DNA of 64,000 bases from Daphnia carinata (taxonomy: Eukaryota > Arthropoda > Branchiopoda > Diplostraca > Daphniidae): positions 558,001 through 622,000 of the forward strand of contig NC_081339.1 in assembly GCF_022539665.2 (NCBI RefSeq). Direction: 5' to 3'. Of the stretch, positions 53,907 to 64,000 are shown piece after piece (the stretch's first letter is position 1; each line of letters begins with the position of its first letter). Made by a program: the position numbers and the translations under genes. Under the pieces are notes generated by a model. That model saw only the letters and a program-made list of their open reading frames with translations. It had not been told where the DNA came from and did not search any database.

Positions 53907-55804
53907 CTAAAACAAATGGATGAACGAAAACGTAATTTTTTGGTTCCAATAATTTTGGAACATATTTTTAATTTAAAATTTCCTCGATTTTTCAAGACAG
54001 AACTAAACAGTCATAATTCTACTACTTTCCACGTTCCGGGTTTTGGCAAAATCTCTAAAAATCATGCCGGTAAGGGGTGAATTTTTCTCGGTCGCTTAGC
54101 TCTCGACGATAGGAATCAACACTCGTCTGCAGTTTTTTTAACTGCAGTCGTAAATCTTTCATGTTTTTTTTTTAATGCGATTTTCTATCCTCAGATTGTT
54201 ATTTGTGGTATCAAAAGGTCTAAAATAGCAAATGGCGTCCAAGACGATTCCTGCGGTTGGATAGCACAGTTTGTCTCTAGGCTATTGTTTGGCGGTTTTC
54301 GAAACTTCATGGTACCCAATGTAACAATATAAGTAGAAGCTAACTATTTTAGTCGGTGCACGCGTTCGTGTTGAACAACGTTTACGTAACGTATATGTTT
54401 TATGTTTACGTTATATGTAATATATTTGGTTCGTGTTTGACGATTAATCAAGCTCAAAAGTGATGACCATAGCGTGCAAGCAGCAAGAGAAGAAGTTGCC
54501 CACATGTTCCAAAATTTGAGGAAAACTGAACTGTTTCAGACATCTTTTGATAAGACAAAAAGACATTGGCATCTTAATTTTTTTAATGAAGGCTAGAAGA
54601 AAATCGCAAAGTTTAATCTGAATACTACTTTTGTTTTGTTTTTCTTTCGCCTAAACAAGTTTAATCTGCAGCCAAATAAAAACAGAAGCATAAAAAAAGA
54701 AAGTATCACAAGAGGAAGGAGGAGAAAAAAACTTTTTGGTTTGACCGGTTATTGCATGCAAAGCACAAGAACAACTACTTGATTTCCTATGCAAAACGTT
54801 AAATTAAATCCTTGAAAAATGCATACGTGGTTCTATGCAATGTAAAATGACGACAGACTTATTTTTAAAAAAATAATTTTTAATGACACGACAATTGTGG
54901 GAACTAGAGTTCTCCAACCTTTTTAACTCATCATCAAGCAAAACGCCCTTGTTATCTGAGCCAACACAACTTGGTGCCGATTTGATTTATCTACTTCAGT
55001 GCGTTGAAAGAAAGACAAAGCTAGCAACAAAATGAAACGAAACATTTTTAAAAAGCAGGTTTTGAAAATGATTTAAATAATCGATTTAAGTAGTTGGCTA
55101 AGCTTTAGATATCGATTTGCTTTAAAAAACCAATACAAAGAAAGCGTCGGCTGCTTTCTATTTTCCGAGGCCAGCTACCAGTCTGTTTTGTCTGTTCTCG
55201 TGAGTATGGTCCAATGCATTTGACAAGAAGAAAGTCACTTCGAAAGTAAGCGGGGAGGCATCGAGTTACTCAGACGATCATTAACGACGATGAGACGGGA
55301 AAATTGGAGAAAAAGGGAAAGATTTGTTGCTGACATATTATCAACAACTTTCACCCCCTCCCTCTTTGGCTCCTAGAACTACCCAATTTTGCACTGTGGT
55401 TCAAATTGTTTATACTATCTCTATCACATGTTAAAGAAAGCACTTTACTTCTATTTCACTAGGAGATTTTTCATAAACCTCTACACAAACATTTAAAGAA
55501 CATCACTATTTAAAATAATACTGCAATATAAAGAGTTCAGCTCTCAAATTTGTAGGAAAAAAGTAAACATTGGATTTGAAAAGGAAATTACCTTCTAACA
55601 GTGTTGCAGACTAAAAGAACACGTACATTAGGTTGCAAATAGAATTGTTGGTAGTCAATAATTAGGTCAGTAATTCCATTTCTTCGGCACCATTTCATAA
55701 GTCCCAAGATCCTCGGCGTTTTGTATTACACAGTTAGTCAGGAAATATTGAATTATTGAATCCCCTGTCGTTATCAGCAACAAACTAAAATCAAATACTG
55801 TAAT
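53907..55804. other. Intergenic; upstream of the GT31 gene
   Basis: No ORF, RNA or repeat could be supported. It presumably contains the promoter of the minus-strand GT31 gene. Confidence 0.5.
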
Positions 55805-56122
55805 ATGACTGACACGAAATTCACTGGCTTCGTAAGAGGCGTCTTTCGATGGAATGAAGAACTGTACACAACTCCTAACCAGACTTCTCCCGGCGATCTA
55901 ATCTCCAGTGGTCGAGAAAACACCGAGGAAGAGAAAGGAAAAGAAGTGAAACTTAGCCCTCTGGCGGGAGACCCTGGGGGTATTCTCCCAGTTTTGAAAT
56001 CCACAACTATTTTAAAGCCTCGTCCTTCCTTTTCCATGAGACATGGACATTTTAAAACATTATACTATATAGCTACCATGTCAAGGTGCGATGCGGTTCG
56101 TTGCACTTTCCTTAAGGGCTAA
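55805..56122 (+). CDS. Short ORF, unassigned
   Basis: ATG 55805 opens 105 residues (MTDTKFTGFVRGVFRWNEEL...), hydrophilic, with an acidic/lysine stretch (ENTEEEKGKEVKL). The opposite strand is also open for 87 codons, so chance openness is possible. No motif recognised, no neighbouring exons seen. Confidence 0.25.
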   Translation: MTDTKFTGFVRGVFRWNEELYTTPNQTSPGDLISSGRENTEEEKGKEVKLSPLAGDPGGILPVLKSTTILKPRPSFSMRHGHFKTLYYIATMSRCDAVRCTFLKG

Positions 56123-57243
56123 TACCTCGCCACATTTTATAGATGTTAAAACTGATGGTAACGGATAGAAATATCTAGCCCTCTTTTATTCTGCGTGCTT
56201 TGACAAAAGGACGCGTACTCCGTAAACAGTTAAAAGGATGACTTATTTTTTTAGACGCAATAATTTGAATTAGAATGAATGTGTAAAGAGCAAATAGGCC
56301 TAATTGAACCAAGATCGCTCGGCAGCCGGTAGACTGTGCATATTACAGCTTTAGCAATTAATCGTAAAATATTCAGCTCCCATGCTTCAATCCCACACAT
56401 TTTCACATCATCATGTAAACGTTTTTGGCTATTGCTATTGGATTTTTCTAGATCCAGGGGTTCTTTCGATCTTTTCCGGATAGAAAGAATTTCTCAACAT
56501 TTGAATTCATTCTTTGTAAGGCTTCTTAGAATAATTTTTTGTAGGGTATTGCACAACTTAGTCGTTTATGGTTTAAATTGCATTCTTTAACATTGTGTAA
56601 AACTCGTTCACAGTAGGTACACTTTGAAAAATGCCAGCAGGCACCATTTAAAGGACGAAGCCACAAGGTCGTTCCAACGATAAGGGATACACTAGACATG
56701 TAATATTCTGGGAACGAAAAAAGTCTTTCGTCTTGGTACAGAAAATTGGGAATGTCAGTTCAACATCAAGTACGCCTCTTAATACGGATTTCGTAAAAAG
56801 TTTGAACAATTTTTCGGCATAAATAGCACCATCTAGCGCTTCTTGGGCGAAAAAAAAATTCTTAAGTTAAACGTATGCAATTAGGAGCGAGACCTACTAG
56901 GGTAAAAATGTTTGGTTCTTTAACCATACAAATTGTTGCAAAAATTGATCGTAGAGTGGATTCAATGAGGACAGGAGAGATTACTTTGACTGATTCAGAC
57001 TTCGCGGCACGCAGACATTGCGCCCATCGTTCGTCAGCTGTTTCCGGAGTTCTTACATAGCTTTTGCTGACGTGTGTTGGGCTGTGTAACTCGTCATCAA
57101 GAGGAGATAATTGAAATTACATTATTTTTTGTGCGAATTCTTTTTTGCTGCCTTCTTTCGCGTATACAAATTAGAAAGCACTCACATCGCGTTTAGAGTT
57201 GGTGGGGGACTTGTCTAATTCTTTGTAATTTCCCTTTATCAGC
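56123..57243. other. Intergenic and 5' region of the Arf gene
   Basis: No gene supported. The last 200 bp presumably hold the Arf promoter and 5' UTR. Confidence 0.5.
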
Positions 57244-57912
<669 letters not shown>

Positions 57913-58975
57913 AGGTATTTAGCGTCATTTCTTGGTAAATATGTTGCTGAAGGCTTAAGGAAATTCCTCATGTTATGAATTCGGTGGAGGGATACAAGAC
58001 ATTCCTCCAAGCTATTATTCTTTACTTTCAGTCCTTTCCCTTTATTTCCTCTTCTTTTGATAAATTGTTGTTTGTCATTTTGATGTATCTTTTGGATGTC
58101 AAATTGAGAAAAAGAAAAAAAAATATTCAGAAGAATACATTAGTTACAGTATTTGCCTTATTTAGGAATGAATTTTGTGTTATTCGAACTGCATCAAAAT
58201 ACGTGTGAGATGTCCACGCTGAATCTTAGTACTATTTGTGTTACCCATGATGCCTTGCAAACCTTCCAACAGTGAAAAAATGGACGGTAAGTAAATTCCG
58301 AACAAATAATTTACATGGATTCTAAAATATAACAGGACAAATTCAAGATTCATGAGCTTGAAGCTTTGCGGTATTTTTCCTGCGATATTTGTTTTGTGTA
58401 ATGTACGATCAAACCAGTTGTTTTATGAAAGTAAACTAGCGTTCGGTCCTGTGTCCAAATGGGTAGGCATTTGGGCCGTACCAGTAGCTAGGCTATTTGT
58501 GCCTTAAGAATTGGATCGGACGGTTAAGGGGTCTCCTGTTTTTGTGTCCACTACCAGTTTGGGTATCACGAACGCAATGAAATGGCGATTTTGGTTCCAC
58601 TACATGATTTGCACCAGTATCTTTTGCAGTCTTAGCCACAAAGTAGCGCTAGAAAACTATTTTTGCAGGTACGTAGAATTGGCGCACTCAAGCCGCCGTT
58701 TTTCACGATGGCGGTGGGTATTCTCGATTTGCATAGCAAAGTCGGCCCAGCCTTTCCAATATTGAAAAATGGTCTACCCCGATCGCCCATGATTTACAAT
58801 TGTTGGCGGCTATTCTTGTGTAATCTTGCAGAATGCAGAAATGGCATAAAAAGGCCTCCAACACCAAGTTTTCCTGTTGATAACGGCGCTTCCCTTTTCG
58901 AAAAGAACGGATTTTTTATACCATGCAGTTTTTTGCCTAAGGTTTTTTTGCAGCGTGAAGCTTTTGCCAATCTCT
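57913..58975. other. 3' region of Arf; possible further exons, not resolved
   Basis: A small open stretch (about 58248-58286, MMPCKPSNSEKMDG) ends in a GTAAGT donor-like site. Acceptor-like TTTTGCAG (near 58668), CTTGCAG (near 58831) and TTTTTGCAG (near 58952) follow. No reading frame joins them convincingly, so no gene is called. Confidence 0.3.
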
Positions 58976-58995
58976 CCCCCCCCCCCCCCCCCCCC
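58976..58995 (+). repeat. Poly-C tract of 20
   Basis: Twenty consecutive C; an unusually long homopolymer, likely variable in length. Confidence 0.9.
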
Positions 58996-60650
58996 TCCTG
59001 ATGGCAAATTATTACACAGTGGACATGGCGAGTCCCTGAGAAAATATAGTTCTTGAAAAAAAAATCTTGCGGAAAAATGGCATGCTATGAAAAAAAAATT
59101 CATTCGTTGGGACTATGTTGCTCATTATGTCCGTTATCTAACGACTCTAATTTATGAAATATTTTACGTATTAATTTGGTGGAAAATAAAATTTTTAAAT
59201 ATTACTTAGTGCCATAAGGAAGCCCACTGTGGGAAAAGTCGGTTTTCGGATATTTGTGCTCTGCTGTGCCCATTGGCAGCCGCAAATCAGAAAAATTTCG
59301 TCAGGTTCCTTATTCATTTCCCAGCTACAAAAAATAAATTTCATAGTCTAACAGACATTTTCTTGGACGTGTTTTCTCTAACTGCGCAAGACGCGCGCCG
59401 CCATAAGAACCCCTACTTAAAGGGCCGAAGAACGCCTTTAAAGATATAGATGACGAAGATGCGGTCAAAGATGAAGAAAGTCTTTGCATGAGAAATGGGC
59501 TTGGAAGAAGAATTTGATTCTTATAAGGATTTAGAGACAAGCTGTTGCGAATAAGTTGAGGTTGTAACCAGAACTGTTACTATTATTTAGAGATCGTTTA
59601 CATTCTGCTATTGAGGATTGAATAAAAAAGTGTCTATTAAACTTTACGGTATTTACTATTTTCTAAATCAAGCCTATCACTCAGCCAGCATTATGATAGT
59701 AAAAAGCCTTAATCTGTAAAGGGATTTTTGCTGCTATAAATGTTAAGTTTACTTAGTAGTTCCAATCTGATTATAAATGTTCGGTTAAATTACTAAATAC
59801 TACTGTAGCGCAGATATTTCATTACCTTTCTTCTATCGGTAGACAACTGCCCGAGATATTCTACGAATTTCTTTTCAGATGTGCCAGAAGTTTTATGGTG
59901 AATGCAGTTTTCTTGCGAAGCCCCGCCACGAAAATAGTTATTTGCTCAACAAGTTTGGGGAATAATCAGAACAGATGTAATCTGATTTTGATTTCTCTCT
60001 GGACAGTTAGCATTCAATCCGGAAATCCGGAAGAAACAAGGGTGAAAGAATATCTGAAACATAAAACATAAAGAAATATTAGTAATTAAAATTATGATAA
60101 AATATATAATAGTCTACATAATTAGTTCCTTACTACTTTTTTTTATGCTACTAGTAACTGTAAGAAACTCTTCAGACAAAAACTGATACAGCTAACCACC
60201 TGAATCAGCAATATGTTGATGTGTGATCTGATAAAAGTGGAAAAATTGATCACATTCACAACAACGATTTGAACAGTAAGTTCTTCATCTTACAGACGAG
60301 GCTCTGAAACGCCACAATATCCACTTTCCTTGGAAAATGAAAGGACTCAATGACTTTTTCTCTAAGACTGTCTCTTTTTCTTTAAACTTGAATATTTGTT
60401 TTTTCATTCTTGCTTTCCACACCAATTTTAATGGTTGATAGTCTATACAATTTTCAATATCCTTGGTTACATTTTTGCATGTCTATAACCAGTTCTTCCC
60501 AAAATTGATCAGCACCTGCTGAATGTGGACATAAGTAGAGGTTTCAGATTGAAAGTAAACTGAAATTATTATTACTTTCTTTGTTTATTGGTTGGGCAGA
60601 CGTAACTTTCAGGATAATTTGGAGAGAATGTTGCGATAAGATCAAAATGG
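58996..60650. other. No feature seen
   Basis: A/T-rich intergenic sequence before the Gypsy element that starts at 60651. No ORF or RNA supported. Confidence 0.5.
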
Positions 60651-61084
60651 TGTTGGAAAATATGACGGACACCGACATGATATTATCACATCGGAAAATC
60701 CGATATGTGAATATTGTCGCGAGGGAAAAATAGTGACGTGGTTGTCATTTCTGAAAAGACGTGACAACCAACGATCAAATTGCGCACAACGCAGCTTCTC
60801 TTGAAAAGATGCTGCAACACGCAGATAATTTGATAAAAGATAGTTATCCCTAGAATTTATGTAACCCTAGAGATGGGGCGTATATTCCTCACGAGGGTAT
60901 AAAAGCCCCTACATTTTTAGCTCTAAGTTCAGTTCTTGAGTTCTTAAGCTCTCTTCAAGTTTTCCTACAGTTCTCTTCACGTTCAAGTTAAGTAAAAGTG
61001 TAGTTATTCTTTATTTCTGCTATGTCTTGTATTTCTTCTTAAAATTCAATACAATTCATTAACAAAGTAAAGTCCAGTGTGACA
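60651..61084 (+). repeat. 5' LTR of the right-edge Gypsy element
   Basis: TGTTGGAAAA at 60651 and TGTGACA ending at 61084 are plausible termini of a 434-bp LTR. It has a TATAAAA at 60898-60904 and is followed by TTGGTGGAGATGCAG, a likely primer-binding site. The partner LTR would be beyond the window, so the left end is inferred. Confidence 0.6.
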
Positions 61085-61146
61085 ATTGGTGGAGATGCAG
61101 TTCGTTACCCGTTGTTAACGAATTAGTGCTGCTTTAAAGATAGTCG

Positions 61147-61800
61147 ATGCAGAAGAAGAAAAGCTCACGTTTACCCAGTTGCCCCCGGGATCCAAGTAGA
61201 CACAAGCACCCGCTTCGTGACTTGCCCACCGCGCTGTCCGGTAACGAGACCACAGCAACTAACGAGGCACAAGATTCTGAAATTTCTACGTCAAGAGAAG
61301 ATTTAGCGACGTCATCTACAGAGACGACTCGCCAGAGAGGGTTTGAAAATCTCGCAAGACAGTTAGAATCAAGTTCTGACTCCGAACAAGATTTAATAGA
61401 ACCCACCCACCCGGTTGTTCCTCCGATAGGACAACACATTTTTGGATCTCCAAGACAATTGCAAGAAACAGCCATGGCGGCTGTAAGAAAATTCATAAGT
61501 CCACCTATTTTTCGAGGTAGCCCAACGGAAGACGCTCGTCAATGGTTAGAGCGCTACGAGACTATCTCTACCCACAATGGTTGGGGGAACGCGGACAAAC
61601 GTAATAATTTTTGCATGTACTTGGACGATGCTGCAAGAAATTGGTTCTTGTGTGCAAGAGTGCCAAACGACTGGCAAGATGTGGCAGCACAGCCGGCTGC
61701 CGGAGAAAACCAAGCAAGACCTGCAGTTCCCGGTCCACGTTCGGTATTTTTCTCCATAAGAATTTCAGCCTTATTCTTATGGTCTTTTCCAAGAAACTAG
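61147..61800 (+). pseudogene. Gag, first part, right-edge Gypsy
   Basis: Start at or near 61147 (MQKKKSSRLPSCPRDPSR). A Ser/Thr/Glu-rich leader is followed by the gag core (FRGSPTEDARQWLERYETIS, MYLDDAARNWFLC). The frame shifts near 61750, where out-of-frame sequence and a stop follow. Confidence 0.85.
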
Positions 61801-61822
61801 ACTAAGAAGTAGAACCCAAGGA

Positions 61823-62902
61823 GTGGATGAACCGACCACCAGATACTACTACGAAATTCTTAATCTATGCAGACTGGTCGACCCCAACATGTCGGAAGTC
61901 CACCGACTAGAGCATCTGTATAGAGGCCTTCGACCAGCACTTTTTAGAAAAATCTATCCTCAGAAGCCACAAACGTGTGAAGAATTCTTAGAACTGGCAA
62001 AAGTATATACGGAGACATCGATGATGTCAGAAGCCAGAGGATGGAAGGACCCCATGGCGGAACCACAAAGGTCGTTCGAACAAGTTCCAAACCTTTCGGT
62101 GGTCTATCCGGATCAACAAGCGGATCTTTTAAAACCAATGCGTGAAGTCATTCAAGAAACTTGTGAAAAATTGTTTAAGCAAGGCAGTCAAGACCAAGCG
62201 AAACCAAAAGGGCCGTTCAGACCCAAAGGACGCACAACAAGCGGTAAGCCACAGTGCTTTTGCTGTAAAAAAGCAGGGCACATTGCCCGAAACTGTTTCA
62301 GAAACCCTGAATCTGAGCAGTATAGAGGCCCAGCAAAGGACGCTGGAGCAGGCACAACTTCAAAAGAAAATCCATCTGTAAACTCAGTGGTTCAAGAGTC
62401 GGTGATGCGAGAAGAAAACGAGGGCGGTTCAGAAGACTATATTCCAAATTTAAACCTTGCAAGATTGATTAAAGAAAAAGTGAAGTGCGGCAAAGAAACT
62501 GCAATTGCGTTGATTGATACAGGAGCTGCAGTTACAGTGATTTCCCCTGAATTGTTGAAAAAGACAGGATTCGTGGAAAAGCCCCGCAATGGCCCGAAGA
62601 TTCGTCTTGTAAACGGCCATACTCTGTCCCCACAGAGTACAGCTGACATTGTAATAACCCACAAGGGCAAAACTATCAAAGGAAACGCGATAGTCATGCC
62701 AATGTCAGGTTTTGAACTACTTCTGGGAAATGATTTCCTACAGCAATTTCGAGCAATCCACATAGACTACGAATCACAAGAATTGTCGTTTACGACAGGG
62801 AAGTCACCACTTGCAGAAATTTTGCTTATTCAAGCAGAAGAAATCAAGGATAGCCGGCTGGTCACAAGAGATCGTCAAGAGATACTAGCCATCACCAAGT
62901 GA
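61823..62902 (+). pseudogene. Gag end, zinc knuckle and protease, right-edge Gypsy
   Basis: Continues gag (YYYEILNLCRLVDPNMSE), then the knuckle CFCCKKAGHIARNC, and the protease (AIALIDTGAAVTVISPELL, LLGNDFLQQFRAIHIDY) with the DTGA active site intact. After RDRQEILAITK a TGA ends the frame at the point where RT should begin. Confidence 0.9.
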
Positions 62903-62933
62903 AGGCCATTCTACAGCAAACAAAGTAAAACGA

Positions 62934-63248
62934 GTGCAAAGTTTTTTGGGCTTATGTTCGTACTACCGACGTCATATCCAAGGTTTTGCTTCAATCGCTC
63001 GCCCACTCACATCACTCACGAAAAAAGAAATTTCGTTTGTGTGGGGAGAAGACCAGGCTAACAGTTTCAATGCCCTGAAAAAAGCGCTCACCTCATCTCC
63101 AGTTTTGGCCCATCCCAACTACGACTTGCCAATGGAAATTTTTCCTGGCGCCTGCGGATACGGGATAGGAGGAATACTAGCCCAGTGCATAGAAGAAGCA
63201 GAACGTCCCATAGCATACGCCAGCCGCTTACTAACTAAATCGGAGTGA
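62934..63248 (+). pseudogene. RT thumb and RNase H start, right-edge Gypsy
   Basis: Reads VQSFLGLCSYYRRHIQGFAS, then RNase H start (PMEIFPGACGYGIGGILAQ, RPIAYASRLLTKSE). The usual TDAS at the first RNase H aspartate is replaced by PGAC here. Ends with a TGA just before a frame change. Confidence 0.88.
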
Positions 63249-63256
63249 AGTGTTCG

Positions 63257-64000
63257 AAAGTGAACTATTCGATAACTGAAAAAGAGTGTCTTGCATTAGT
63301 GTGGTGTCTCTCCAAGTTCACATGTTTTGTGTGGGGCTGCAAAGTGAAAGTCGTCACAGATCATCAAGCTCTATGTTGGTTGATGAGCAAAAAAGACCTA
63401 GCAGGTCGTTTAGCACGTTGCAGCTTATCGCTACAAGAATACGATATCACGATCGTATATCGCAGTGGAAAAACGCCTGACAACGCAGATTGTCTTTCAA
63501 GAAATCCATTACCAAAGACGGAGGAGCAAGAAGACGACCGCTGTGTTGTCATAGGAGCACTAACTGATGACTCAACACTCTCCGAAGAAGAAAACGAGTC
63601 CCTAGCAGACAAGCAAAAAATCTGCAGTAATTGGAATCAGCTAATTCAAAAAATCCAAAGTGGAAAAGCAAGAGTGAAAAATTTTGTGATGAACAATGGA
63701 AAAGTCTACAAAGAAACTATAAAGAATGGAAAAAGTTACAGAAGATTGTGCGTACCTGTTGACTATCGTGAAAGAATCCTATACGCCTATCATGACGACA
63801 TCGTCTCCGGTCACCTTGGAATCAGTCGCACTCTACGAAAAATTTGTGATCGTTTCTACTGGCCGAAGATGACACTGGACATAGTGCGTCATGTGCAGAG
63901 TTGCGTACACTGTCAGAGCAGAAAAGGAGTTCCAGATAAATCTCCAGGACTTCTACAATGCATCAAAGTGGAAAGACCGTTTCAAAGAGTAGGAATGGGC
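63257..64000 (+). pseudogene. RNase H and integrase N-terminus, open to window edge
   Basis: In the next frame the domain continues without a stop to the edge: VNYSITEKECLALVW, VTDHQALCWLMSKKDLAGRL, NADCLSRNPLP, then the integrase zinc finger (YHDDIVSGHLGISRTLR, CVHCQSRKGVPD). The catalytic core of integrase lies outside the window. Confidence 0.9.

Larger units (their letters stand above)
60651..64000 (+). mobile_element. Gypsy element with RT deleted, cut by window edge
   Basis: LTR, gag, protease, the end of RT, RNase H and the start of integrase are in order, but the whole RT palm is missing between 62902 and 62934. Small frameshifts break gag (about 61750) and RNase H (about 63249). The element is unrelated in detail to the two Gypsy families at 22-40 kb. 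Confidence 0.9.

Noticed and set aside
58248-59000. A multi-exon gene downstream of Arf
   Set aside because: Donor- and acceptor-like sites exist but no combination gives a convincing continuous protein.

Overview
The window is arthropod nuclear DNA. Intron size (most 57-140 bp), the gene set and the mix of Gypsy, BEL/Pao and Copia retroelements would fit a small crustacean such as Daphnia, but the organism is an inference. About two thirds of the window is transposable-element sequence in nested layers. Host genes are confined to roughly 46-58 kb.

Layout. 1-1515: diverged tandem repeat with tRNA-derived heads, plus a two-exon coding relic on the minus strand. 1516-3981 and 8984-9123: decayed Gypsy pol, split by a minus-strand env-type Gypsy element (3982-8979, CTTC target-site duplication). 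9311-10102: two copies of a SINE body, one with a tRNA-Cys head. 10103-11691: Copia relic. 12339-12421: intact tRNA-Leu(TAA), with a decayed duplicate at 12838-12917. 13559-13960, 21301-22022 and 40238-40526: a second copy of the first repeat, broken up by a BEL/Pao element (about 14.2-21.3 kb, minus strand) and an 18.2-kb Gypsy element (22023-40233, CAAT duplication). That Gypsy element carries gag, pol, two related small accessory ORFs and an envelope-like gene. It is itself split by a young 4.9-kb Gypsy element (27202-32096). 41013-41460: Copia tail. 43721-44016, 44061-45960 and 46847-47809: three non-autonomous DNA transposons, including a hAT-like one filled with a GCCCGTC minisatellite.

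Host genes. An SLC35D2-like nucleotide-sugar transporter (49155-50717, minus, 8 exons, 338 aa) lies next to a family-31 beta-1,3-galactosyltransferase-like gene (51399-53906, minus, 3 exons, 547 aa). Both belong to Golgi glycosylation. A class II Arf GTPase (57244-57912, plus, 3 exons, 179 aa) follows and acts in Golgi vesicle traffic. A fourth Gypsy element starts at 60651 and runs off the right edge with its RT domain deleted.

The most interesting object is the env-bearing Gypsy family. Between pol and env it has two short ORFs that share a domain and look like a duplicated accessory gene. Its env resembles, from memory, glycoproteins of chuvirus type. A second, deleted copy of the same family lies at 3982-8979. 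All assignments were made by reading motifs and repeats; no database search was possible.
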